Part shown: piece after piece, positions 26,392 to 34,779 of the stretch
Layout of the letters: each line of letters begins with the position of its first letter
How positions within the stretch are numbered: position 1 is the first letter of the stretch
From: a virus
Length of the DNA stretch: 64,000 nucleotides
IMG/VR virus record: IMGVR_UViG_3300025364_000003
Coordinates: 142,529-206,528 of that record
Reading direction: 5' to 3' (one strand)
Position numbers and translations under genes: made by a program
Notes under the pieces: model-generated
The model's input: the letters and a program-made list of their open reading frames with translations, nothing else
The model's database searches: none
Told to the model about the DNA's origin: nothing

Positions 26392-26989
26392 ATTTAACTA
26401 ATTCAATTTCTATTTGAACCTCTGGAAATTCTTCCACAAGTTTTTCCGCAGCTTGTACATTAAACAGATTGTCATCGAAGAATCGTAGAATTTTTATATT
26501 TCCTTGTTGAAGCTTACCCCTCAGATATGCTTGTTTTCTTGCAGCGTTTAGCTCACCAACATCACCCGTAGGCGTGAAATCTCCAACTGCTACAACTTCA
26601 ACGTCCGGCATTCCTTGTTGGGATATGAATTCAATAATTTCATTGGCCGCTGGTCGTGCAGTACAAATAGAAACCCCGTAAGGTCCTAGACGCTTGTAGT
26701 CGGCTTTCATTCGATCAAAATGAGGTAAAGTAACAGGATTTAAAATAACTCCAAAGTCTGATAAATCAAATTCTTCATCATCCTTAAGATGATATTCATG
26801 AAATTCGTGCGGCGATAGTTCTCTTGTTTTACCAGTTGTCTTATTTATTAAGTGAACAGTGCCTTCTGTACTGCAAAGTGTATCGTCAAAATCATAAACA
26901 TTTAGCTCATTTGGTGCGTTATCAAATATTTCTCTCAATATTTTACTTGCATATTCTTTGATCAATATTTCTAATCTGGGCTTTGACAT
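26390..26989 (-). CDS. HAD-superfamily phosphatase with targeting-like N-terminus
   Basis: 199 residues. Residues ~31-41 NVYDFDDTLCST give HAD motif I (DxDxT with both nucleophile Asps); SICTARP around residue 110 supplies motif II; ILRFFDDNLFNV near residue 180 supplies the acidic motif IV. The order and size match the phosphatase half of T4 Pnk-type proteins and stand-alone phage HADs acting on nucleotide or polynucleotide phosphates. The first 25 residues (PRLEILIKEYASKILREIFD) form an amphipathic helix like those on other proteins here. ATG has AGGATG upstream. Substrate unknown. Confidence 0.78.
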   Translation of the reverse strand: MSKPRLEILIKEYASKILREIFDNAPNELNVYDFDDTLCSTEGTVHLINKTTGKTRELSPHEFHEYHLKDDEEFDLSDFGVILNPVTLPHFDRMKADYKRLGPYGVSICTARPAANEIIEFISQQGMPDVEVVAVGDFTPTGDVGELNAARKQAYLRGKLQQGNIKILRFFDDNLFNVQAAEKLVEEFPEVQIEIELVK

Positions 26990-27016
26990 ATTTTCATCCT
27001 AATTATCTCTGATGCT

Positions 27017-28300
27017 ATGTCCACTTTCACAACAATAATCAGACCAACACCTTTCGGCTTTTACGACTCAGATCCAATTTATCAATTGGATGCTGATAAA
27101 ATCATTTTTTATGTGCTGAGGAAACTGGGTGAGGATGTTCTTTCGGTTGAGCTCACCAAGAAGATGATATGGGCTTGTTTCGAGGAGGCCACATTAGCTT
27201 TTAACGCTCACATTATAGAATACCAAGCTAAGTCAAATCTTTCAAGTCTATTAGGACAAGCCACAGGTTCTGTTGATCCTAATAATCCTACAAATAACAC
27301 AGCAGAACTAAACATCAACCTTACGGACAATTACGTTCGTCCAAATCTTGATTTCCTTGTTCGCCAAGCGGAGCCATACGCCGCTGAAATAGGCTATGGA
27401 CAATCTTTAGATACTTTCAGCGGGTCTATCGATCTTCAAACTGGCAGACAAGACTATGATCTTTATACGGAATTAAAAAGCACCGCTGGGACACCACTTC
27501 TTCAGCTTATGCCAACAGGTTCTCGTGGAAGAATGAAAGTAGTCGAAGTTTTCCATTTTGGTCCTATCCAGTTTGTATATAACTCCAATCTTGCTTCCAA
27601 TTTCATTGCTTCTGGACTTCCGGTGGAGTCCTATGTTCCAGATACACGTTTTTATGTTCTTCCCTTGTTTGAAGATATTCTCAGAGCAGGCATGCTTGAA
27701 ACAGCTCAGAGAGTTAGACGTTCTCACTATCGTTACAGAATTGATGGTAGAAATCTCAGAATCTTCCCAGCACCAAGTCACCTCATACCCGGATTTAGCG
27801 ATAAGCTTTGGGTCCGTGTAGCATTTCCTCCATCAGTAGCGCCAGGCATTGTTCCCGGAGGCGGTGTTTCAAGTTCAATAGGTGGTGACGTAAACGGTGA
27901 ACTATTGCCTCCGCTTCCTGATGATACACTTTTTGGCGTTTCTCACCCAGCTAACGTACCATTTGGATTGATCAAATATCGTTCTCTAAACCCTTGGGCC
28001 AAACATTGGATTTTCCAATACACTCTTGCTCTTTGCAAAGAGTTACTTGGCTTGATCAGAGACAAATTCAAAAACTTCCCTATCCCAAATGCCGAACTTA
28101 CTTTGAATGGTGCCGATCTCATTCAGCAAGCACGTGAGGACAAACAAAACCTCCTTACTGGTGATGGTGGGTTGCTAAGTGTTCTCGACGGTCTCACCTA
28201 TGACAAGTTGGCTGAAATGAAAGCAAACACAGCAGAATTTGAAATGAAACAATTGCAAATGTTACCATTTCCGCCCAAATATGTTATTAGCTTCGGGTAG
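27017..28300 (+). CDS. Neck/connector-type virion protein (gp13 position)
   Basis: 427 residues. N-terminus FGFYDSDPIYQLDADKIIFY then LRKLGEDVLSVELTKKMIWA is helical; C-terminal part NPWAKHWIFQYTLALCKELL, then LIRDKFKNFPIPNAELTLNG, resembles a module in several T4-like phage structural proteins annotated as neck. It lies upstream of the gp14-like gene, the T4 order 13-14. No SD is present; a CTAATTAT element lies 11 nt upstream of the ATG. Assignment is by synteny and pattern memory, so moderate. Confidence 0.5.
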   Translation: MSTFTTIIRPTPFGFYDSDPIYQLDADKIIFYVLRKLGEDVLSVELTKKMIWACFEEATLAFNAHIIEYQAKSNLSSLLGQATGSVDPNNPTNNTAELNINLTDNYVRPNLDFLVRQAEPYAAEIGYGQSLDTFSGSIDLQTGRQDYDLYTELKSTAGTPLLQLMPTGSRGRMKVVEVFHFGPIQFVYNSNLASNFIASGLPVESYVPDTRFYVLPLFEDILRAGMLETAQRVRRSHYRYRIDGRNLRIFPAPSHLIPGFSDKLWVRVAFPPSVAPGIVPGGGVSSSIGGDVNGELLPPLPDDTLFGVSHPANVPFGLIKYRSLNPWAKHWIFQYTLALCKELLGLIRDKFKNFPIPNAELTLNGADLIQQAREDKQNLLTGDGGLLSVLDGLTYDKLAEMKANTAEFEMKQLQMLPFPPKYVISFG

Positions 28301-28454
28301 GGGACAAACGTATCCTTTCATATAACCTATGAGTGCAAAGCTCAAAAATATAAAGGGTTACAAAGTTGATTTGGAAGGCAAGAATTAATTTCTTGCATTG
28401 GGTTAGTAGCTCTACTTATCAGTAGTTTATTATGATTAATGTTTGGATTAATAA

Positions 28455-28916
28455 ATGAAAATTTCCAAGAAACAAATAAGAACCTTGGTTCGTGAAGCAG
28501 TACGAGTGCAGCTTGATGAAATTTATGGCATTTCACAGTATGAACGTATGCTTGAGCTAAAACATCAATATGAAGACGACATTAAAGTTCTTGATAAGAT
28601 TGGTCCCGAATTATATCAAAAGATCATTGATTTTAGAGAACAGGCAAGTGATTTCAATGAATTCAAAAGGCTTGTGAGGGGCATGCCCGTTCACATGGCA
28701 AAGAAGTTTTGGGATCGCCAAATGGGCAAAGTTTCAACAGAGCGACTTGTGGAACTGCGTGATGAATGGGAAGAACTTAAAGATCGTTTCAAAGAGATAG
28801 ATGCAACAACAGAAGCTGACCGAGCTTATGGACGCAAGCGAACAAAAATTATTGATACAGAAACTGGTGAGGTCATTGGGACCGAAACGGACAAACGAGG
28901 CAGTCTGGGTTCCTGA
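28455..28916 (+). CDS. Targeting-helix protein, 153 aa
   Basis: Begins MKISKKQIRTLVREAVRVQL then D-E, the clearest class-B targeting-like helix of the window, ending in L-D-E as a prohead-protease-type site. The body (residues ~25-153) is charged and helical (KLVR, KRLVRGMPVHMAKKFWDRQM, DEWEELKDRFKEIDATTEAD) with no known domain. Preceded by a 154-nt gap that holds a hairpin at 28378-28396 and no convincing gene. No good SD. Likely packaged protein by the signal; function unknown. Confidence 0.6.
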   Translation: MKISKKQIRTLVREAVRVQLDEIYGISQYERMLELKHQYEDDIKVLDKIGPELYQKIIDFREQASDFNEFKRLVRGMPVHMAKKFWDRQMGKVSTERLVELRDEWEELKDRFKEIDATTEADRAYGRKRTKIIDTETGEVIGTETDKRGSLGS

Positions 28917-28925
28917 GGAGTTTCA

Positions 28926-29237
28926 ATGAATGCTCAGCTCGAAAAGCTTATTTGCGATATTCTAATTTTAGAATTTGCAGATCATATAAATGAAATAAAA
29001 GCAACAATCAACAGCGAACCTCCCACGTTTGAGCGTTGGTTGCAACATGTCGGCGGACTTGATTTTCTCGAAGATGAATTTCATGAATTTCGCAATGTAG
29101 ATGAATTGGAAGACTCGGAAGCATATGAAGACGCTTTAAGATTTGCCGAGGAGGAGTATGAACATCTTTTTGATAAATTTATCAACTTCTCCAATCCAGA
29201 AACACTATACCGTTGCATTAGTGCTCCAACCATATAG
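28926..29237 (+). CDS. Small acidic protein, 103 aa
   Basis: GAGGAG SD. Helical and strongly acidic (FLEDEFHEFRNVDELEDSEA). The start LEKLICDILILEFADHINEI is amphipathic and might be a variant of the targeting helix, though without a clear L-x-E ending. Part of a rightward run of four small genes. No family. Confidence 0.5.
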   Translation: MNAQLEKLICDILILEFADHINEIKATINSEPPTFERWLQHVGGLDFLEDEFHEFRNVDELEDSEAYEDALRFAEEEYEHLFDKFINFSNPETLYRCISAPTI

Positions 29238-29246
29238 GATATAAAT

Positions 29247-29513
29247 TTGTCAAAATTAGGAGAGTATTGGTCAGTTTTTCCTTCGCATCAAAGTTGTTAT
29301 CTTAGTAAAAATAAAAAGCACCCAAAATGGGTGGTAGCTGCAAATGTTCCATTGAATGGGATAAATTGGTATGAAACCATGACAGCTAACATGGGAACAT
29401 TTGCCGCCGAACAGGAAGTGACTTTATACAAGCATGCAGAAGTAGAGGTGCTTTACATCCTTGACAATAATGGCAAAAAACATAAGCCAAAACAAAAAAT
29501 TGGAATAATCTAA
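29247..29513 (+). CDS. Small unknown protein, 88 aa
   Basis: Starts at TTG 29247 with AGGA 8 nt upstream; no ATG is available at the N-terminus. Sequence GEYWSVFPSHQSCYLSKNKK and PKWVVAANVPLNGINWYETM suggests a small globular fold. The stop overlaps the next ATG (TAATG). No family recognised. Confidence 0.5.
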   Translation: MSKLGEYWSVFPSHQSCYLSKNKKHPKWVVAANVPLNGINWYETMTANMGTFAAEQEVTLYKHAEVEVLYILDNNGKKHKPKQKIGII

Positions 29514-29914
29514 TGACCTACCACAGCAAAAAGCATATTCAACAAATTATTGAAAGTGTTTTAGAAGAACAGTGGGGAGCAATTACATCCAATAGAATTT
29601 ATGGACGACAAAGGAATGGCGGGAATGTTAATCCACCAGAATGGAATGACAGTACGCCCAAGGTTGTTGAATACAGAAACAAACTTCGAGACTTAGAACC
29701 AGTCATTCGTCAAAGTCAACAGTACAAACAATTTCTTGAAGATTTAGGCCACACCAACCCAAATGATCAATCTTCATTGTTTGGCATGTATGAGAACTTC
29801 TTGAGATATTTTGCTATTGATAAGCACGTCTTTCAAGATGGCGATAATGATGATTGGACAGCGGCAAAAGCTGTAGCCGAGTATTTCAAATATCATCCTG
29901 ACCGTCTGAGTTGA
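29513..29914 (+). CDS. Targeting-helix protein, 133 aa
   Basis: Opens with KKHIQQIIESVLEEQWG, a class-B-like helix ending in L-E-E. The remainder includes NPPEWNDSTPKVVEYRNKLR and a C-terminal helical region with no known motif. Coupled to the preceding gene and overlaps the convergent gene by 29 nt at its 3' end. Putative packaged protein by signal only. Confidence 0.55.
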   Translation: MTYHSKKHIQQIIESVLEEQWGAITSNRIYGRQRNGGNVNPPEWNDSTPKVVEYRNKLRDLEPVIRQSQQYKQFLEDLGHTNPNDQSSLFGMYENFLRYFAIDKHVFQDGDNDDWTAAKAVAEYFKYHPDRLS

Positions 29915-30326
29915 CTGGAATTAGTTTCCAATCAATTTTCATTGGACAGAACACTATTCTTTTATACACCTTGTCACTGACAAGCAAAGTAATAAAATCC
30001 TTTTGATCAAATTCGGTAGACGCATCCTCAAGAAACATAACTGGTTTGTCAAAAGAGTGAACTTCGTACTCTTTAGAAAAGAAAGGTTTCTTTTTCACTT
30101 CTCTAAGGACCAGATAGTGCGCATTCCAATATGAATCCAGATCTTTTTTGGTATCTTTGTTGTTGGACGGACGAATTACGTAGCCTTCGAATATGTCTGA
30201 TGACACATCTTCTATTGACGTGCACTCTTTGGGGATAACCCAGTACAGTTTTCCCGGAATAAGATTGGGAACATCCAAACTTCGCTGCATCTCAGATAAA
30301 ATGCTGTTGAGTGCATCAATGTTCAT
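29886..30326 (-). CDS. Unknown protein, 146 aa
   Basis: MNIDALNSILSEMQRSLDVP opens with a helix; the rest is beta-rich (LIPGKLYWVIPKECTSIEDV, YLVLREVKKKPFFSKEYEVH). No SD; TTATTTA lies 4 nt before the ATG at 30331-30337. Only minus-strand gene between 26989 and 52696. No family recognised. Confidence 0.55.
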   Translation of the reverse strand: MNIDALNSILSEMQRSLDVPNLIPGKLYWVIPKECTSIEDVSSDIFEGYVIRPSNNKDTKKDLDSYWNAHYLVLREVKKKPFFSKEYEVHSFDKPVMFLEDASTEFDQKDFITLLVSDKVYKRIVFCPMKIDWKLIPVNSDGQDDI

Positions 30327-30330
30327 ATTC

Positions 30331-30337
30331 TAAATAA
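30331..30337 (-). promoter_or_regulatory. TATTTA element before a start codon
   Basis: Reads TTATTTA-gaat-ATG on the minus strand, 4 nt spacing, no SD. Part of the recurring TATTTA-start pattern. Confidence 0.35.
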
Positions 30338-30377
30338 CCTCTTGGCCTACCTAATTATTGCTGAGAGGTAGGTCACC

Positions 30378-31082
30378 ATCGCACGCTTATTCATTACGCC
30401 CCGTGAGCAGCAGCTAATCAACGACTGGACTAAAGAGTTCGTGAAAGACGTTGTTGGTCAGTACATTTGGTACTATCCAATTTCAATTCTTAAATCGGAC
30501 GTTCATCCGGTGTATGATGAAGCGATCGTTAAAATATTTGATAATCCCATCAAGATTGATGCTTTGGTCGATCAACCAGACAGGGGGCAATCCATTGGCA
30601 AATGGACAGTGGAAAGCACAACTACTATTTCTGTTTACGTTCAAGTCAGAGATTTGATTGACAAGGGTTTTTCACCAGACATTGGTGATTATTTTGTTTA
30701 TGGTGAAGATGTTTTTGAAATTAATGTCATTATGCAAATGGGTGATGCTTTTGGTCAGGCAGAATATGATGTATATTGGAAAATAGATGGCAAACTTGCT
30801 CGCTCGGGACGATTTGATCTTCCACAATTTAAAAAGCTTCTTGAAGATAGGAAAGTGTTTGAAGAATCGCAAGTTCAGAAAAGATTTGAGCAACAGCGTG
30901 GACTCAAGGAAAACACTGAGGACGGAGCAACTGGTGATGTCCGTCAGGTTAGAGAACGACTTGCTGACGACATGGCACCTATCGCTCTCAATGAAGGCCC
31001 GAGAACTGTAAATCCTGAAGATGAAGAAGATACCTCCGATACTACTGGTAAGAAGGCTTCATCTTCTTTTTATAATGAATAG
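30378..31082 (+). CDS. gp14-like neck protein (AUC start suspected)
   Basis: The region LINDWTKEFVKDVVGQYIWY, the YPIS strand, and PDIGDYFVYGEDVFEINVIM followed by DAFGQAEYDVYWKIDGKLAR parallel T4 gp14 (YYVPR; [40 protein letters not shown]). A GTG at 30441 would remove the conserved FITPREQQLINDW; an in-frame TAG at 30369 limits the N-terminus. The best fit is ATC at 30378, behind GAGAGG, reading I/M-ARLFITPREQQ, where an ATG GCA would be normal. Gives 234 residues. Head-neck closure role inferred from homology. Follows the gp13-position gene after several small genes. Confidence 0.65.
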   Translation: MARLFITPREQQLINDWTKEFVKDVVGQYIWYYPISILKSDVHPVYDEAIVKIFDNPIKIDALVDQPDRGQSIGKWTVESTTTISVYVQVRDLIDKGFSPDIGDYFVYGEDVFEINVIMQMGDAFGQAEYDVYWKIDGKLARSGRFDLPQFKKLLEDRKVFEESQVQKRFEQQRGLKENTEDGATGDVRQVRERLADDMAPIALNEGPRTVNPEDEEDTSDTTGKKASSSFYNE

Positions 31083-31106
31083 TGTTCATTCACTATAAAT
31101 TAAATT

Positions 31107-31598
31107 ATGGCACAAAATTCTATAAAGAAGCCGTCTAAGCCTCGACGTCGAAGAAGCAAAAAGAAAAGCGGTGGGAGGGGTCACTACAAAACCGGTTATC
31201 ACACTTCTCCTAAGTGTTCCAATGGCCCAGCAAAATATCGCTCTGGTTGGGAGAAAGTTGTTTGCGAAAGCTTGGATGCAGATCCGGATGTTGTAGAATA
31301 TCAATACGAACCTTTTGAGATCAAATACGTTTCTAATCACAGAACTGGAAGAATAAGAATCTACATTCCTGATTTCTTAATCACATACTCTTCCGGAGAT
31401 AGAAAATTGGTTGAAGTTAAGAGAGAGAAGCATCTTGAACGACCAACAGTCAAAAAGAAAGCGTTGGTTGCAAGAGCTTATGCAAGCCGTAACGGTATGG
31501 AGTATCAGTTTTGGACAGAAAAGAAAATCAAGGAACTCCAGAAGATGCTAAAGAGTTCGAAGACCTCTTTGACGAAAGCGAAGACGAACGAGAAATAG
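31107..31598 (+). CDS. gp4-like head-completion nuclease / TnsA-like endonuclease
   Basis: 163 residues with a Lys/Arg-rich N-terminal ~35. The core YRSGWEKVVCESLDADPDVV, then YQYEPFEIKY, RIYIPDFLITYSSGDRKLVE and VKREKH has the E...PD...ExK (D/E-V-K) pattern of restriction-like nucleases in the TnsA-N/T4 gp4 group; gp4 proteins act in head completion. Directly follows the gp14-like neck gene, which supports that role. Its last 88 nt overlap the RuvC-like frame. Confidence 0.7.
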   Translation: MAQNSIKKPSKPRRRRSKKKSGGRGHYKTGYHTSPKCSNGPAKYRSGWEKVVCESLDADPDVVEYQYEPFEIKYVSNHRTGRIRIYIPDFLITYSSGDRKLVEVKREKHLERPTVKKKALVARAYASRNGMEYQFWTEKKIKELQKMLKSSKTSLTKAKTNEK

Positions 31599-32179
31599 TA
31601 GACATAGGTCTCGATATTTCCACAAGTATTGTTGGTCTTGTAGTTTTGAATGCAACCACCAACGATCTTATCAAGATGGATGCAATTAAGCTCACCAGCA
31701 AAAAGTATTCAGATACCTGGGACAAGGGGACTCGTGTTGAAAAGGAACTTGCTAGGATTGTTGATCTAGAAAAGTATGTTGTCAACCACATTTTTGTGGA
31801 AGAAGCTCATATGAAGTTTACGCCAGGATTTTCTAGTGCAAAGACTTTGTTTTCCCTTGCATGCTTCAACGGTATTGTTTCATTTACAGCTTATAAGTTG
31901 TTTGGTGTGAAACCAAAAATGATCAATGTAAGAACTGCTCGTAAAAACCTTGGGATTAAGATCAACTATAAGGACAAGTCCAAGGACACTAAAACAAAGA
32001 TATTTGAAGCGGTCAAAAAAATGAACCCGCATTTCCCGTGGGCTAAACATGTAGCTAAAGGTGGAAAGAAAAAAGGTCAAACTGTGTGGAGTAAACACAA
32101 TTTTGATATGGCAGATGCTTGGATTATATGCGAAGGCGGTCGTCGAACAATAAACCCTTCTGGTAAAAAGAAACGCTAA
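31511..32179 (+). CDS. RuvC-like Holliday junction resolvase
   Basis: Core: VDIGLDISTSIVGLVVLN (first catalytic Asp), HIFVEEAHMKF (second acidic residue), SSAKTLFSLACFNGIVSFTA, and DMADAWIICEGG (C-terminal acidic pair), the RNase H-fold resolvase pattern. Such enzymes resolve branched DNA before packaging. The only standard start is TTG at 31511, deep inside the nuclease gene; the -1 frame there encodes an acidic linker (EDAKEFEDLFDESEDE). Either a long overlap with TTG start, a -1 frameshift fusion, or a sequencing deletion. Stop is 1 nt before the next ATG. Confidence 0.72.
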   Translation: MDRKENQGTPEDAKEFEDLFDESEDEREIVDIGLDISTSIVGLVVLNATTNDLIKMDAIKLTSKKYSDTWDKGTRVEKELARIVDLEKYVVNHIFVEEAHMKFTPGFSSAKTLFSLACFNGIVSFTAYKLFGVKPKMINVRTARKNLGIKINYKDKSKDTKTKIFEAVKKMNPHFPWAKHVAKGGKKKGQTVWSKHNFDMADAWIICEGGRRTINPSGKKKR

Positions 32180-32180
32180 T

Positions 32181-32563
32181 ATGGAACCTGGTGATATCGT
32201 TGTAGCAAAACGGTTAATATACCATGAAGGAATCAATATCAAAGGTGTTTGGTCATCTCCTAGTAGTCATGAATCAAATCTTGTTTTGGCGATAAAATTT
32301 CTGTTTATTCTCATAAAGAAGCTTATTTGTTTACCGTATTGAGTGAAGGGCGTACGTTAGAAAAACATTATTCGGGTTATGAAGAATTTTCTAAAGAAGT
32401 TCTTCATGTTTCTAAAATTAAAGGGATGGTAATTGACTTCGATCCATTGGGTTCAAAAAGACCCCATATTGAAGGAATAGCAGCAGTTTTAATTGAAGAC
32501 AAGGTTTGGTGGATAGTTGCTGGCGATCTTCAAGTAGTAAAGTTAGGCAAGGGTAAGCAATGA
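32181..32563 (+). pseudogene. Small protein gene split by one-base deletion
   Basis: Frame 1 from ATG 32181 reads MEPGDIVVAKRLIYHEGINI...SNLV and then runs into a stop; the neighbouring frame continues smoothly from FGDKISVYSHKEAYLFTVLS to the TGA at 32563. The switch falls in the T-run at 32284-32287: one extra T would restore a single 127-residue protein with a PGDIV start typical of small beta-barrel (KOW/SH3-like) proteins and a C-terminal VWWIVAGDLQVVKLG. Overlaps the methyltransferase start by 4 nt. Real decay or assembly error. Confidence 0.6.
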
Positions 32564-33207
32564 GTGCAACCGGAAGAAAAAAACACAACTCTAAAGGGAA
32601 GGCCGAAGAACGTGATCCTTTCGATTATTATCCTACGCCAAATTGGTGCATAAAACGCTTTGTAGAAAAAGCATCGCACAGGTTGCCAGTTGGTAATTGG
32701 ATTGAACCAGCAGCTGGCGATGGCGCAATCATACGTTCTATCACCTCTTATGGTAAGGGATATGAGAAAGTTCAATGGACTTCGGTTGAAATTCAAGATA
32801 GATTTAAAGAATCGCTTGAGGAAGTATCTGATAAAGTTTGTATTGGAAATTTTGCGTCTTATTTACATCCAGGCTCAAAAGCCGACGTGTGCATTACCAA
32901 TCCTCCATACAAACTTGCTGAGTCAATGATTAAACATGCACAGACTCAGGCTAAATCCGTTGTTATGTTGTTGCGAATTAACTTTTTGGCAAGTGAAAAA
33001 AGACGTGATTGGATGGAACAAGATACTCCTGACATTTATGTTATTCCAAATCGTCCTTCGTTTCGTGGTAAAGGTTCTGACGCTACTGAATATGCTTGGT
33101 TTGTGTGGGACGATAAATCGTGTGGTAGAATTTTCATACTCGATTCAACGCCTCGGGGCGTGCGACAAGCAGAAAAGAAGGCTTTGAGACAAAAGCAAAC
33201 TATTTAA
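32560..33207 (+). CDS. Phage DNA N6-adenine methyltransferase-like protein
   Basis: 215 residues. DPFDYYPTPNWCIKRFVEKA, then NWIEPAAGDGAIIRS (SAM-binding motif I), VEIQDRF, and CITNPPYKLAESMIKHA with the catalytic NPPY of N6-adenine methyltransferases; later IPNRPSFRGKGSDATEYAWF is conserved in phage Dam-like enzymes. Probably modifies phage DNA against host restriction. No target-recognition domain is evident. Starts over the preceding stop (ATGA). Confidence 0.85.
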   Translation: MSATGRKKHNSKGKAEERDPFDYYPTPNWCIKRFVEKASHRLPVGNWIEPAAGDGAIIRSITSYGKGYEKVQWTSVEIQDRFKESLEEVSDKVCIGNFASYLHPGSKADVCITNPPYKLAESMIKHAQTQAKSVVMLLRINFLASEKRRDWMEQDTPDIYVIPNRPSFRGKGSDATEYAWFVWDDKSCGRIFILDSTPRGVRQAEKKALRQKQTI

Positions 33208-33214
33208 TGTTGCT

Positions 33215-33961
33215 GTGTTACTCAAAGAATATATAAACTATCAAGTTGCTAGTGTCTTGCTCGAAATCAGAGGCACGTTCAAGTGGAATGAATTTAAGGC
33301 ACTTAGTACCCTAGACCAAAAACTTCAATACGCTCAACAACATCTCAAGGAGCTTGGAAGAGGTAGCAGCAGGGCTGCCTTCCTACTAAGCAATCGATAT
33401 GTTTTAAAGATTGCCCTTCCTCAAGCGGCAGAAAAGGGAATGGGGCAGAACAAAGGCGAGCTTCAGGTCTTTGCTAATACGGCAAGCAAGAATTATGTAA
33501 CCGCTATTCATGACGCTGGCGAAGATGGCCATTGGCTCGTTTCAGAAATTGCACGACCACTTGCAAGCACAGAAGAATTTCAGAAGCTCACAGGGGTTCC
33601 CTGGGAACAGTTTGTTTCTATACTGAAAAATCATGAAGATATCAAGAGTGAATTTAGCGAGATCGAACAGGGCATTCAAATGTGGTCTCGTCGTCTCAAA
33701 AATGCTCAATCGCAGGGTAATGAAGCGGGTATTGACAAGTTTACAAAGAACGTTCAAAACCTTCAGCAAAGAAAAACAAACCTTCAAAAAATGTTAAATT
33801 CACCAGTGGTACAAGGTGCTCTTGCTTTGATGAATCAAGCTGGTGTTATGCGTGGTGATATTCTTGAAGTGGATCATTGGGGCAAAACCGCTGATGGTCG
33901 TGTAGTTCTATTAGACTACGGCTTTACAGAGGACTTGGTTGACCTTTACCGAGCTGCATGA
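33215..33961 (+). CDS. Protein kinase-like protein with targeting helix, copy 1
   Basis: 248 residues from GTG 33215. N-terminal helix LLKEYINYQVASVLLEIRG contains an L-L-E site; then FKWNEF and a glycine-rich loop LGRGSSRAAFLLSNRYVLKI whose VLK could be the ATP-binding Lys. HWLVSEIARPL resembles a hinge strand. Near the C-terminus MRGDILEVDHWG and GRVVLLDYG stand where kinases have the catalytic-loop Asp and DFG. The family is not one I can name; kinase fold is inferred from motif order. First of three tandem copies, CTATTTA 8 nt upstream. Confidence 0.62.
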   Translation: MLLKEYINYQVASVLLEIRGTFKWNEFKALSTLDQKLQYAQQHLKELGRGSSRAAFLLSNRYVLKIALPQAAEKGMGQNKGELQVFANTASKNYVTAIHDAGEDGHWLVSEIARPLASTEEFQKLTGVPWEQFVSILKNHEDIKSEFSEIEQGIQMWSRRLKNAQSQGNEAGIDKFTKNVQNLQQRKTNLQKMLNSPVVQGALALMNQAGVMRGDILEVDHWGKTADGRVVLLDYGFTEDLVDLYRAA

Positions 33962-34755
33962 TGAGACTGAAAGAACAAATACGCTTCATGGTTTTTCAAA
34001 CACTTCATGAAATTAGGAGTAATTTCAAGTGGTCTGAATTTAAAAAGATAGATGATCACTTTGACAGGGCCTTGTACCTTATAAACACTGGTACTCAAGT
34101 ATTAGGGGAGGGAACTTCACGTCTTGTATTTTTGTTAAGCAATAGGTTTGTGCTCAAACTAGCCCAACTAGCCCAACCTCTTCCACGTTCTCCTCGTAGT
34201 TTTGAGAGAGGGAAGGCGCAAAACAAATATGAAGTAGATTTGTCTACCGATCCAGATGTAAAACCAATTGTGGCCGAAGTCTATGATGCGGCCGATGATT
34301 ACTCGTGGATTGTTTCGGAGTTGGTTCGACCAATAAAAAATATAAATGAATTTAAAGATTTAACTGGGTTTTCGTTCACTGATTTTCGCCAGGTTCTTAA
34401 ACTTGTTTTTGAGGGCGAACTTGAAAATACCATTGAGAAACATCGCAAATTGCGACAGAGGTATATCGAAGAGATCAATCGACTTGACTCTGAAGATACG
34501 GCCGATAAAACAAATATTGAATACTACAAAAGCCAACTTGAGGCTATTGAAAAAGTTATTGAATATCAAACTGAATTACCCGAACACCCAATGGTACAAG
34601 CTGCTATTGAATTAATTTCTGATAAGGGTGCAATGGCTGCCGATATGATCGTGTTAGACCACTGGGGCAAAACTGCCGATGGCCGTGTAGTTTTGTTGGA
34701 TTATGGTTATTCGAGAGATGTAGCTAGAAAACATTATGATGTTACGTGGATCTGA
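33958..34755 (+). CDS. Protein kinase-like protein with targeting helix, copy 2
   Basis: 265 residues; ATG overlaps the stop of copy 1 (ATGATG offers two starts). LKEQIRFMVFQTLHEIRSNF is the targeting-like helix with L-H-E, then FKWSEFK. Gly-rich loop LGEGTSRLVFLLSNRFVLKL; hinge-like YSWIVSELVRPI; C-terminal DHWGKTADGRVVLLDYG is identical to copy 1 in 15 of 17 positions or more. A charged coiled insertion (residues ~145-210) replaces part of the C-lobe. Likely phosphotransferase or pseudokinase. Confidence 0.62.
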   Translation: MMRLKEQIRFMVFQTLHEIRSNFKWSEFKKIDDHFDRALYLINTGTQVLGEGTSRLVFLLSNRFVLKLAQLAQPLPRSPRSFERGKAQNKYEVDLSTDPDVKPIVAEVYDAADDYSWIVSELVRPIKNINEFKDLTGFSFTDFRQVLKLVFEGELENTIEKHRKLRQRYIEEINRLDSEDTADKTNIEYYKSQLEAIEKVIEYQTELPEHPMVQAAIELISDKGAMAADMIVLDHWGKTADGRVVLLDYGYSRDVARKHYDVTWI

Positions 34756-34779
34756 ACAAACAAAATCATATATATTGTT

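Noticed and set aside
28330-28389. 19-codon ORF in the 28301-28454 gap
   Set aside because: No SD, no similarity, ends in a hairpin; too little evidence.
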